Of a DNA stretch of 36,174 nt, positions 15,189 to 23,345 are shown one piece after another. Position numbers and translations under genes: made by a program. The stretch is taken from the NCBI GenBank assembly GCA_016926205.1, contig JAFGPB010000068.1, positions 1 to 36,174 on the forward strand, given 5' to 3'. The notes beneath the pieces are model-generated. The model worked only from the letters and a program-made list of their open reading frames with translations. It did not search any database and was not told the origin of the DNA. This DNA is from Bacteroidales bacterium. GTDB taxonomy: Bacteria > Bacteroidota > Bacteroidia > Bacteroidales > UBA10428. How positions within the stretch are numbered: the first letter of the stretch is position 1; each line of letters starts with the position of its first letter.

Positions 15189-16472
15189 ATGCTCACACTT
15201 GGTCAGATCCGGGAAAATCCCGATGAGATCATACAGAGGCTCGGCATTAAGAATTTTGATGCCAGAGATCTTGTTGCGGATATTCTTGATCTTGACAAAA
15301 GCAGACGGTTGACACAAAGCGAACTGGATAACAAACAGGCCACGATAAATGCCACTTCAAGAAAAATCGGCGAATTCATAAAGGCAAAACTGCAGCAGGA
15401 AGCTGAGTCAGCTCAAAAACGGACTGCAGCTTTAAAGGAAGAAATAAAAACACTCAGCAGCCGGCTGTCTGAAATTGAAGAAAGACTTGAACAGCTGGTG
15501 ATACGGATTCCCAATATTCCTGCTCTGCAGGTACCACCCGGTAAGACATCAGCAGACAACGTAGAAGTCAGGTCCGGAGGCATGATGCCTTGTTTGCCGG
15601 ACAACGCCTTGCCGCATTGGGACCTGGCACACATTTGTGATATCATTGATTTTGAGCTGGGCAACAAAATCACAGGAGCAGGATTCCCGGTATACAAGGG
15701 TATGGGTGCCAAATTGCAGCGTGCACTGATCAACTTCTTTCTTGATGAAAACATTAAAGCTGGTTATGCTGAAGTCATGCCCCCCCTGATGGTCAACCAA
15801 GATTCGGGATTCGGGACAGGTCAGATCCCTGACAAGGACGGCCAGATGTACCGTATTGACAGCGATAATCTTTATCTGATCCCGACGGCAGAAGTCCCTG
15901 TTACCAACATGTACCGGGATGTGATTCTCAATGCTGTCGATCTGCCAGTTAAAAGTACGGCATATACACCCTGTTTCAGACGCGAGGCCGGATCATATGG
16001 CAAGGATGTACGGGGACTGAACCGCCTGCATCAGTTTGACAAAGTTGAGATCGTTCAGATACAACATCCCGACCGGTCATATGAAACCCTTGAAGAAATG
16101 GTTAACCATGTGGAAATGCTGATCCGGAAGCTTCAGTTGCCATACCGTATCATGAAGCTCTGCGGGGGTGACATGAGCTTCACATCTGCACTGACGTATG
16201 ATTTTGAAGTGTTTGCAGGTGCCCAGAAACGCTGGCTTGAGGTAAGCTCCGTTTCAAATTTTGAATCGTTTCAGTCCAATCGCCTCAAATTAAGGTTCAG
16301 GGAAGAAAGCAGGAAGAAACCTATGCTTGCCCACACCCTGAACGGCAGTTCCATTGCCCTTCCCCGTGTTGTTGCAGCGTTGATTGAAAACAACCAGACA
16401 AGGGAAGGTATCCGGTTGCCCGCAGTGCTGCAACCCTATACTGGTTTTGACATCATTCCGGTTTCGGGGTAG
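15189..16472 (+). CDS. serS: Serine--tRNA ligase
   Basis: A 427-residue class II aminoacyl-tRNA synthetase that charges tRNA-Ser. The N-terminal antiparallel coiled-coil arm that grips the tRNA variable arm spans about 30-110. The catalytic core has motif 2 as CFRREAGSYGKDVRGLNRLHQF and motif 3 near the C-terminus as LNGSSIALPRVVAALIENNQ. The TAEVPVTN serine-binding segment is also present. Length and order are standard. It appears to head a rightward unit with the EamA gene, which starts 6 bases after its stop. Confidence 0.97.
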   Translation: MLTLGQIRENPDEIIQRLGIKNFDARDLVADILDLDKSRRLTQSELDNKQATINATSRKIGEFIKAKLQQEAESAQKRTAALKEEIKTLSSRLSEIEERLEQLVIRIPNIPALQVPPGKTSADNVEVRSGGMMPCLPDNALPHWDLAHICDIIDFELGNKITGAGFPVYKGMGAKLQRALINFFLDENIKAGYAEVMPPLMVNQDSGFGTGQIPDKDGQMYRIDSDNLYLIPTAEVPVTNMYRDVILNAVDLPVKSTAYTPCFRREAGSYGKDVRGLNRLHQFDKVEIVQIQHPDRSYETLEEMVNHVEMLIRKLQLPYRIMKLCGGDMSFTSALTYDFEVFAGAQKRWLEVSSVSNFESFQSNRLKLRFREESRKKPMLAHTLNGSSIALPRVVAALIENNQTREGIRLPAVLQPYTGFDIIPVSG

Positions 16473-16478
16473 GCAGTC

Positions 16479-17381
16479 ATGATCTCAAATCAGAAAAAAG
16501 CATATTCATATGCCGCCTTAACTGTTTTGTGCTGGTCGACCATGGCCACAGCTTTTAAAATCGCCCTGCGGGAATACAATTACATTCAACTGCTGGTGAT
16601 TGCCAATTTTGTTTCCCTTCTGATCTTCGCTGCCATACTTTTAATCCGGAAAAAGCCATTCTCCCGGGAATCATTTACAATTAAGAACCTCTTAATTTCT
16701 GCTTTGCAGGGATTGCTGAATCCTCTTTTGTACTATCTTTTGCTTTTTAAGGCATACAGTCTTTTACCCGCACAGATCGCCCAGCCTGCCAACTTCATAT
16801 GGCCTGTAGTGCTCATGCTGTTGTCAGTTCCACTGCTGAAACAAGAGATCCGTATTACCGGAATGCTGTCATTGCTGGTCAGCTTTACAGGTGTACTGAT
16901 CCTGGCCAGTCAGGGCAAAATCCGCGATTATTCGATACCCGAACCTTTTGGGGTTGGACTGGCTTTGTTTTCATCTGTGATCTGGGCTCTTTTCTGGATC
17001 ATCAATATGAAAGACAAGCGCGATAATGTGGAAAAACTCTTCCTGAGCTTTCTGTTCTCCATAATATTTATCTTTTTTATCGCATGGGGAACGGGCAATT
17101 TGAAATTTCCCGTGAACCCTTCTCTGTTTGCATCAATCTATACCGGTATTTTTGAGATGGGAATAACGTTTATTTTCTGGTTAAAGGCGCTGCAACTGGC
17201 AACCTCGACAGACCGGGTTTCGAACCTGGTTTATCTGACGCCTTTTTTATCACTTCTTCTGATTCGTCTGGTTCTGGGTGAACACCTTCACGCTACATCC
17301 ATAACAGGCTTGCTGCTTATTGTATCTGGCATCATCATACAACGCACAAAAAAACCAACCCGTAAAAACATTTTATCATAA
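16479..17381 (+). CDS. EamA/DMT-family transporter
   Basis: A 300-residue inner-membrane protein with about ten hydrophobic helices arranged as two EamA repeats, of the drug/metabolite transporter superfamily. The first repeat begins YAALTVLCWSTMATAFKIAL and ends GVLILASQGK; the second ends with LLIVSGIIIQRTKK. Substrates in this family range from amino acids to metabolites and cannot be told from sequence. It follows serS by 6 bases and precedes the S41 protease by 27. Confidence 0.9.
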   Translation: MISNQKKAYSYAALTVLCWSTMATAFKIALREYNYIQLLVIANFVSLLIFAAILLIRKKPFSRESFTIKNLLISALQGLLNPLLYYLLLFKAYSLLPAQIAQPANFIWPVVLMLLSVPLLKQEIRITGMLSLLVSFTGVLILASQGKIRDYSIPEPFGVGLALFSSVIWALFWIINMKDKRDNVEKLFLSFLFSIIFIFFIAWGTGNLKFPVNPSLFASIYTGIFEMGITFIFWLKALQLATSTDRVSNLVYLTPFLSLLLIRLVLGEHLHATSITGLLLIVSGIIIQRTKKPTRKNILS

Positions 17382-17447
17382 TTAATCGTTTATTTAGCAG
17401 TTGGTTTTATGAGTAAGGTTTCTTTGTTTGATTCTATCACAACAATT

Positions 17448-18716
17448 ATGAAAAGGATTCAATGGTTATTCATACCGTTGCTTTTGGCATTTGGCATGAT
17501 ACTCTCCTGCAGCAAGGAAAGTACAGATGATACCATTCAGATCATCAATCATGAGGTTTATAAGTTAATGAAGGAAATTTACCTGTGGTACGATCATTTA
17601 CCGGAAGTTGATCCGGGCAGTTACGATACCCCTGAAGACCTGATGGACGCTTTGCGTTTCCAGCCATACGACCGTTGGAGCTTCGTAATCACAAAAGCTG
17701 AATACGAACAATATTTTGAGGAAGGTAAAATGATCGGTCATGGTTTTTTGCTGAGCATGGACAATGACGGGAATGTCAGGATTGCCTTTGTTTACAGATC
17801 AACCCAGGCCTATGAAAGCGGTGTAAGGAGGAGCTGGATCGTTAAAAAGGTTAACGGTACGGTCGTAACAATAGATAACGTTTTTGATCTGCTGGGACCC
17901 TCGACTGAAGGGATTGCAAACAGCATTGAGTTCATTGACAAGGAAGGAACTGCTGTAACGCTGAACCTCACAAAAGAAGAGGTTGACATTACTCCCGTGC
18001 TGGATTATCAGGTAATCACTCAGGGTACTGACAAAATTGGATACCTGGTGTTTCAGGACTTCATAGAAACCGCAAATGAAGAGCTTGATGAAGCTTTCAA
18101 TTATTTTGTTTCAGCCGGTGTTGATGAAATGATTGTGGATATGAGATACAACGGCGGCGGAAGTGTGGATGTGGCCGAATATCTTGGTTCATGGCTTATC
18201 GGAAAAGATTTTGCCGGACTGCCTTTTATCAGGTTCCGGCACAATGATAAATATGCTGCATGGGATACGACAATTAATGTGCTGGCAAATACAAATGGCC
18301 TGAGTCTTGACCGTATATTCTTTATCGGTACCAGCTCAACAGCCTCGGCAAGCGAACTTGTCATTAACAATGTGAAACCTTATACCGGCGCGATACTTAC
18401 AGGTGAATCCACACATGGCAAGCCGGTGGGAATGTACGCATTTCCATTGGAAAACTTTAATATTGTTGTTCTCCCGATCAGTTTTCAAACCACGAACGCA
18501 GATGATGAAGGGGATTATTACGATGGCATTGCACCTGACCTGCTCGCAGGTGATGACCTGACCAGGGATTTTGGTGATCCGGACGAAGAGAGCCTGGCAG
18601 CCATTCTCTCTTACATCGAGACAGGAGGACTGGCGCTGAAAAGTGCCAGATCAGTTTCAGAAAGCAGACTGATTGAACAGAACAGACCCATAAACGAATT
18701 CCTAAAGGCCTATTGA
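17448..18716 (+). CDS. S41 family peptidase, predicted lipoprotein
   Basis: A C-terminal-processing-type serine protease predicted to sit in the periplasm or at the outer membrane as a lipoprotein. Starting at the ATG at 17448, the sequence has a signal with lipobox LAFGMILSC, the Cys being followed by SKES. The frame is open to an ATG at 17409, but the later start gives a better signal peptide. A PDZ-like region (about 85-185) precedes the S41 fold. The catalytic Ser lies in SSTASASEL and the Lys in STHGKPVG, the family Ser-Lys dyad. Substrate unknown. The stop codon abuts the TTG start of ruvC with no spacer, suggesting translational coupling. Confidence 0.9.
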   Translation: MKRIQWLFIPLLLAFGMILSCSKESTDDTIQIINHEVYKLMKEIYLWYDHLPEVDPGSYDTPEDLMDALRFQPYDRWSFVITKAEYEQYFEEGKMIGHGFLLSMDNDGNVRIAFVYRSTQAYESGVRRSWIVKKVNGTVVTIDNVFDLLGPSTEGIANSIEFIDKEGTAVTLNLTKEEVDITPVLDYQVITQGTDKIGYLVFQDFIETANEELDEAFNYFVSAGVDEMIVDMRYNGGGSVDVAEYLGSWLIGKDFAGLPFIRFRHNDKYAAWDTTINVLANTNGLSLDRIFFIGTSSTASASELVINNVKPYTGAILTGESTHGKPVGMYAFPLENFNIVVLPISFQTTNADDEGDYYDGIAPDLLAGDDLTRDFGDPDEESLAAILSYIETGGLALKSARSVSESRLIEQNRPINEFLKAY

Positions 18717-19268
18717 TTGGAAGATGAACAGATCATAATGGGCATAGATCCCGGAACAACCATAATGGGTTACGGGATAATCAAAGCCGCAAAAGGCAAA
18801 CCCGAAATACTGGTAATCGGAATACTTGACCAGCGAAAGACGACCGACCATTATTATAAAATCTCCAGAATATTCGAACGCACCCTGAAACTTATTGACG
18901 AATATAAACCGCATGTGCTGGCCATCGAAGCTCCCTTTTACGGCAACAATGTACAGTCGCTTCTGAGACTGGGCAGGGCACAGGGAGCAGCGATATCAGC
19001 AGCGTTATTCCGCTCGGTGCCTATCGTGGAGTATGCTCCGCGCAAAATCAAACAGTCCATTACAGGTCATGGAAATGCTTCCAAGGAACAGGTAGCCATA
19101 ATGCTTCAAAAAACATTGGAGATTAAAATACTTCCCGAAAACCTGGATGCCACGGATGGACTGGCAGCGGCCATGTGTCATTACTACCGGAAATCGGAAA
19201 ATGCTCACCTGACCCGGAAAAGAAGCTGGAAAGATTTTATCAGGGATAATCCTGAACGGATTCAATGA
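18717..19268 (+). CDS. ruvC: Holliday junction resolvase RuvC
   Basis: RuvC is the endonuclease that cuts Holliday junctions with RuvAB. The 183-residue protein shows the first catalytic Asp in GIDPGTTIMGYG, the Glu in LAIEAPFYG, and the C-terminal acidic pair in NLDATDGLAAAMCH. The start is TTG, directly after the TGA of the upstream S41 gene; an ATG seven codons later would begin right at the first catalytic strand, and Bacteroidota RuvC usually carry this short N-terminal extension. The gene therefore depends on translation of its neighbour or on readthrough from it. It converges on the HIT gene, with 78 bases between. Confidence 0.95.
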   Translation: MEDEQIIMGIDPGTTIMGYGIIKAAKGKPEILVIGILDQRKTTDHYYKISRIFERTLKLIDEYKPHVLAIEAPFYGNNVQSLLRLGRAQGAAISAALFRSVPIVEYAPRKIKQSITGHGNASKEQVAIMLQKTLEIKILPENLDATDGLAAAMCHYYRKSENAHLTRKRSWKDFIRDNPERIQ

Positions 19269-19346
19269 AAGAGATCCCTGATCAAGGAATCAATACCTCA
19301 TTTAAAATGTTAATTGTTAAGGTGACACAAAAACCCGGATGATATT

Positions 19347-19739
19347 TCAGATGTTGGACCTTATCTTTGCTGCGATTGCCTCAAATTCCTCAGGTTTCAG
19401 TTTCAGTTTTGGCCGGGCAAAATTTATATCGCTCAGATCATTGATCGGAATCAGGTGAATGTGGGCATGGGGTACTTCCAGCCCAAGCACTGCCACTCCG
19501 ACCCTTTTGCATTTGACGCTTTTATCAATTGCCAATGCGATACGCTTCGCAAATACCATCATTCCGGCCAGCAAATCCTCATCCAGGTCAAAAAGATAAT
19601 CAGTTTCTTGTTTAGGGACCACCAGTGTATGGCCCTTTGCAAGCGGATGAATATCCAGAAATGCAAAGTAATTCTCATCTTCCGCTATTTTGTAAGAGGA
19701 AATCTCTCCTTTTATGATGCTTGTGAATATTGTTGCCAT
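19347..19739 (-). CDS. HIT family nucleotide hydrolase
   Basis: A 130-residue histidine-triad protein with the catalytic motif HAHIHLIPI (His91, 93, 95) and the N-terminal family pattern IFTSIIKGEISSYKIAEDENYFAFLDIHPLAKGHTLV. Members hydrolyse phosphoramidates or AMP-linked nucleotides in the cytoplasm; the physiological substrate is unknown. It starts 17 bases after greA ends, and the two are probably one transcript. Confidence 0.93.
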   Translation of the reverse strand: MATIFTSIIKGEISSYKIAEDENYFAFLDIHPLAKGHTLVVPKQETDYLFDLDEDLLAGMMVFAKRIALAIDKSVKCKRVGVAVLGLEVPHAHIHLIPINDLSDINFARPKLKLKPEEFEAIAAKIRSNI

Positions 19740-19756
19740 GACGATTCATTTAAAAT

Positions 19757-20230
19757 TTACATTGAAATTCCAATAATCTCAAAGGGCATGATACCGGAAG
19801 GTACCTGAATTTCAACCAGATCACCCACCTTCTTACCAATGAGTCCTTTTGCAATGGGCGTACTGACTGCAATTTTACCTTGTTTCAGGTCAGCTTCATT
19901 ATCCGGCACAATTGTATATTCCAGGGTTGCGTTGTTCTTTATATTTTTTATTTTTACTTTGTTCAGTACCTGGATCCGTTCCGTATCAATCTTTGATCCA
20001 TCAATGATCCGCGCACAGGCAATGGCATCCTGAAGCTTTGCGATTTTCATCTCAAGCATTCCCTGGGCGTCTTTGGCGGCCTCATATTCAGCATTCTCCG
20101 TTAGATCTCCTTTGTCACGTGCCTCGGCTATCAGTTTTGATATTGCCGGTCGTTCGATGTTGATCAGCTGATCAAGATTTTCCTTGAGTTTCTCAAGTCC
20201 TTCCTTTGTTATGTAAGATACTTTTGTCAT
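19757..20230 (-). CDS. greA: Transcription elongation factor GreA
   Basis: GreA enters the RNA polymerase secondary channel and stimulates cleavage of backtracked transcripts. The 157-residue protein has the N-terminal coiled coil with the acidic tip (ARDKGDLTENAEYEAAKDAQG) and the C-terminal FKBP-like domain ending in SPIAKGLIGKKVGD-type sequence (here STPIAKGLIGKKVGD). The frame extends to 20296, but the family start is the ATG at 20228-20230, which has a strong Shine-Dalgarno GGAGG 8 bases upstream. That is rare in this genome and decides the start. A terminator-like hairpin lies just upstream (20260-20292). Confidence 0.95.
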   Translation of the reverse strand: MTKVSYITKEGLEKLKENLDQLINIERPAISKLIAEARDKGDLTENAEYEAAKDAQGMLEMKIAKLQDAIACARIIDGSKIDTERIQVLNKVKIKNIKNNATLEYTIVPDNEADLKQGKIAVSTPIAKGLIGKKVGDLVEIQVPSGIMPFEIIGISM

Positions 20231-20259
20231 GGGTATACCTCCGCGATTGATATAAACAA

Positions 20260-20292
20260 TAAAAAAAGAATTCCGAATGCATTCCGGAACTC
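20260..20292 (-). terminator. Rho-independent terminator-like hairpin upstream of greA
   Basis: On the minus strand an 8-bp stem TTCCGGAAT/ATTCGGAA (one bulged G) is followed by TTCTTTTTTT. It lies 88 bases after the end of the upstream membrane-protein gene and 30 bases before the greA start, so it most likely ends that gene's transcript. If transcripts cross it, it could instead act as an attenuator of greA. Confidence 0.55.
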
Positions 20293-20379
20293 TCATTAAC
20301 TTTCAATAAAACAAGCTCGTTTAAATGTTCTTAGCTATTGTTATTAAATGTATGTTGAAAATGGAGTAATCTAAGATAG

Positions 20380-20955
20380 CTAAAATTCCTTTCTTTTCAA
20401 AATTTCCGAATAAATAATTGCTTTCCTCATGTCCAGGAACGGTTCCTGCTCTGAGACCGCTGAGGCCTTTTCAGCCGCTGCTTCTTCAGATACAATTTCA
20501 CCTTTTGAAATTTCATCCATCGCATAATCCCCCTCAATATCTTTCTGCAGAGCATTATATTTTTCTATCCACTTCTGCACATCCGTCTTTTCCGTGATTC
20601 GGCTTTCCGGAACCCGGTCAATTTTCATTTCAGGGATTTTAGAAATGCTTTCCATGCTTTTTGTCATTCCTTCATAGGAATCAGACTTTTCAATGCTGTA
20701 TCCCCCTTCTTCAACAGTCGGGCCATATTCAATGCTTTCATGCAACGGAGATTCCTTTTCTTTAGCCTGCTGGTCAAAGAATTCCGCGAACGGACCTGCA
20801 TCTGGCAGCTCATCATATTCCTTGCTCTGATCACTTTCCTTGAAAATATCAGCCGTTGATTTCTGCTGTCTTTTCTTTTTGGCCTGCAATGCACTTGCAA
20901 CCATTCCCCCTACTATGATCAGCACATAAATCAGGAATATAATCAGATCATCCAT
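20380..20955 (-). CDS. Single-pass membrane protein of unknown function
   Basis: A 191-residue protein with an N-terminal transmembrane helix (about 3-22, IIFLIYVLIIVGGMVASAL), a basic stop-transfer stretch (KKKRQQK), then a long acidic, probably disordered cytoplasmic region. A short conserved-looking C-terminus DMRKAIIYSEILKRKEF follows; similar endings are seen in small Bacteroidota membrane proteins. No catalytic motif is recognised. The ATG at 20953-20955 is chosen over a TTG two codons upstream; a promoter motif sits 27 bases before it. It appears to be transcribed alone, between a candidate promoter and the terminator near greA. Confidence 0.75.
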   Translation of the reverse strand: MDDLIIFLIYVLIIVGGMVASALQAKKKRQQKSTADIFKESDQSKEYDELPDAGPFAEFFDQQAKEKESPLHESIEYGPTVEEGGYSIEKSDSYEGMTKSMESISKIPEMKIDRVPESRITEKTDVQKWIEKYNALQKDIEGDYAMDEISKGEIVSEEAAAEKASAVSEQEPFLDMRKAIIYSEILKRKEF

Positions 20956-20981
20956 ATGCAACTGAAGGTTTACTGTATGAG

Positions 20982-20989
20982 CAAAGTTA
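20982..20989 (-). promoter_or_regulatory. Candidate -7 element for the membrane-protein gene
   Basis: TAACTTTG on the minus strand fits TAnnTTTG and lies 26 bases before the ATG at 20955. No convincing -33 element was seen. Confidence 0.45.
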
Positions 20990-21086
20990 ATAAAATTATA
21001 TACTTAACGCCTGTTCCGGAAAGGTTATATTTTAAGTGCCTGCTGCGGCAGCAAAGAAATCCTGTCTGGCCGGCAGAAAAGCCGGT

Positions 21087-22691
21087 CTATCTTTTGAACT
21101 CCTCGATTGCCTTCAGCAAGGTATTGTCAATCTCTTGAATAATTGGATAAAAACCTTGGTTATCAATAAAATTCCTTGCTATATATGCACACAGCTGAAC
21201 GGTCAGGATCTTTCCGGATGTGTTTATCTCATGCCGTGAACCTGTAACTCCTTCCATGCTTGCAAAGGATTCGAATTTTCCCAAAACATTCTCTCTTTCG
21301 AGATGAGAAACAAAATCTTCAGGTCCCGCAAGTCCGGAAAGTACCTGTCTGTTCTCATCGGAATACTGAAGTGCAAAACGGTACAGGAGTCCTTTGTTTC
21401 TAATTTCAATGTAATAATCGGATATTCCTGTCGTGTCAATTGGGATAAAAAGATCGGGCATGATACCCCCTCCCCCGTATACTACATTCCCTCCGGGCGT
21501 GATGTATTTCAATGTATCTGAAAACTTGTTGCTGTCAGCCACTTCAAGATCGCCGTTTATTCTTCTGTTGAACAATACATCGCTGTAATACTCATTCAGG
21601 TTGTTTGTATAGGGTTTTTGAATGCTTCTTCCTGTAGGTGTATAGTACCTGGCAACAGTCAACCTGATCGCTGAACCGTCTGGGAGGGGCTTTTGTTCCT
21701 GTACCAGCCCTTTCCCGAACGAACGCCTTCCTATGATTCTGCCCCGGTCATTGTCCTGTATCGCTCCTGCCAGGATCTCGCTTGCCGAAGCTGAATTCTC
21801 ATCAATGAGGATTTCCAGTTCAAGGTCGGTGCAAATACCACCCGGTATGCTTCTGTATTCTTCTTTTGCCCTTGCTTTCCCTTCGGTATACACGATAAGT
21901 TCATTCCCTGCCAGCAACTGATCCGCAATGAATACAGCTCCGTTCATATACCCTCCGCCATTTTCGCGCAGGTCCAGTATGAGCTTCCTGATACCCTGAC
22001 TGCGGAGCCTCTGAACTGCGTTAACAAACTCCTCTTCTGTAGTTGCTGAGAATTTGTTCAGTTTGATATACCCGATATCGTCATCAATCATGTAATCCAC
22101 ATCCACACTGTAAAGCGGGATGTCATCACGGACAATTTCAAAATCGAGCAATCCTCTGACATCTCTGCGCACAATGGTCACCTCCACTGTCGTTCCCTTT
22201 GAACCCCGCAAAAGCTTAACGATGGAATCGCTTGGCATACCAATTCCTGCAACAGGTTCCTTATTTACATATACGATGCGGTCACCTGCCAGTATGCCGG
22301 CTTTTTGTGATGGACCATTCGCTATTGTCTGGATTACAACAAGGGTATCATCAAGCATATTAAACTGAATGCCGACACCACTAAAGTTTCCTTCCAGGGG
22401 TTCAATCACCTGCTGAAGTTCTTTTGCAGGTATGTATTGTGAATGCGGATCAAGCTCGACCAGTATTTTTGGTATGGTATTCTCAACAAGATCATTCCTG
22501 TCAACCTCATCCACATATGAATCCTCAATATAATTCAATACATGATCAAGTTTATTCGCCCGGGGAACGATCACGAATCTGTTTTCTGCATCCTTCCCGC
22601 TGTAAAACCTGCCCACCAATATACCCGCAACAATCGCCACGGCAACAATAACAGGAATGTATACAGAAATACCTTTATTCCCAGGCTCCAT
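21087..22691 (-). CDS. S41 family C-terminal processing peptidase (CtpA type)
   Basis: A 534-residue periplasmic protease anchored by an N-terminal membrane helix (about 8-28, SVYIPVIVAVAIVAGILVG). A PDZ domain (about 95-180, with GVGIQF and AGILAGDRIVYVN) precedes the catalytic domain. The nucleophile Ser302 is in NSASASEILAGA and the general-base Lys327 in SFGKGLVQ. A roughly 150-residue C-terminal extension follows the protease domain, as in other Bacteroidota Ctp proteins. It starts 11 bases after the dCMP deaminase stop and is probably co-transcribed with it. This is the second S41 protease in the window; unlike the one at 17448 it is not a lipoprotein. Confidence 0.94.
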   Translation of the reverse strand: MEPGNKGISVYIPVIVAVAIVAGILVGRFYSGKDAENRFVIVPRANKLDHVLNYIEDSYVDEVDRNDLVENTIPKILVELDPHSQYIPAKELQQVIEPLEGNFSGVGIQFNMLDDTLVVIQTIANGPSQKAGILAGDRIVYVNKEPVAGIGMPSDSIVKLLRGSKGTTVEVTIVRRDVRGLLDFEIVRDDIPLYSVDVDYMIDDDIGYIKLNKFSATTEEEFVNAVQRLRSQGIRKLILDLRENGGGYMNGAVFIADQLLAGNELIVYTEGKARAKEEYRSIPGGICTDLELEILIDENSASASEILAGAIQDNDRGRIIGRRSFGKGLVQEQKPLPDGSAIRLTVARYYTPTGRSIQKPYTNNLNEYYSDVLFNRRINGDLEVADSNKFSDTLKYITPGGNVVYGGGGIMPDLFIPIDTTGISDYYIEIRNKGLLYRFALQYSDENRQVLSGLAGPEDFVSHLERENVLGKFESFASMEGVTGSRHEINTSGKILTVQLCAYIARNFIDNQGFYPIIQEIDNTLLKAIEEFKR

Positions 22692-22702
22692 ATTATTTTC
22701 AG

Positions 22703-23149
22703 TTAAATTTCAACATACTGTACTTCAATCCCGGCTTTCTTCAGCAGTTCTATTCCCGCTTCGGTACGGTAGTTATCACAATACACGACACGGCGGATCC
22801 CCGACTGAATAATGAGTTTTGCACATTCCAGGCAGGGTGATGATGTGATATACAGAGTAGCACCTTCGCTGCTGTTGTTTGATTTGGCCACCTTCGTAAT
22901 GGCATTTGCTTCGGCGTGCAAAACATATGGCTTCGTGTTGTAATTCTCATCTTCGCATATGTTTTCAAAACCGGAAGGTGTGCCGTTGTAACCGTCCGAA
23001 ATAATCATTTTGCCTTTTACGATCAATGCACCGACCTGTCTGCGCCTGCAATATGAATTTCCGGCCCATATCCTGGCCATCTCAAGATATCTTTTATCGA
23101 ACTGGACTTGTTTATCCCCATATGGATGCAGGAGATCTGTTTTTTTCAT
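22703..23149 (-). CDS. Deoxycytidylate (dCMP) deaminase
   Basis: A 148-residue zinc-dependent deaminase that converts dCMP to dUMP, feeding thymidylate synthesis. The zinc ligands are His in LHAEANAI, with the proton-shuttling Glu, and two Cys in SSPCLECAKLI. The substrate-specific GYNGTPSGFENICED segment identifies the dCMP deaminase/ComEB group. The frame stays open to 23254, but a promoter motif (23200-23207) lies inside that extension, so the ATG at 23147-23149 is used. It is the first gene of an apparent two-gene operon with ctpA. Confidence 0.93.
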   Translation of the reverse strand: MKKTDLLHPYGDKQVQFDKRYLEMARIWAGNSYCRRRQVGALIVKGKMIISDGYNGTPSGFENICEDENYNTKPYVLHAEANAITKVAKSNNSSEGATLYITSSPCLECAKLIIQSGIRRVVYCDNYRTEAGIELLKKAGIEVQYVEI

Positions 23150-23199
23150 TTTCTGGACCTGTTGCCGGGATTGGGATTTATCTTGACTGACATAACACG

Positions 23200-23207
23200 C
23201 AAAGATA
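23200..23207 (-). promoter_or_regulatory. Candidate -7 element for dCMP deaminase-ctpA
   Basis: TATCTTTG on the minus strand, an exact TAnnTTTG match 50 bases before the ATG, followed by GCGTG. The same octamer precedes tRNA-Leu, lipA and the first DUF5916 gene. Confidence 0.55.
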
Positions 23208-23345
23208 GCATTAATTTTTCTATGCAGTTTAAAGCAAAGTCGTTCAAGATGCAACCCATATCATCGCAACCAACGTGAAAGGAGATGATCTTGCTTCAAA
23301 ACAAAATATTCTTACCCTGAATACGGATTAAGAACAGTTCATCAG

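Noticed and set aside
21041-21085. Two GC-rich hairpins (TGCTGCGGCAGCA and CCGGC/GCCGG) after ctpA
   Set aside because: Neither is followed by a T run on either strand, so they cannot be called intrinsic terminators.
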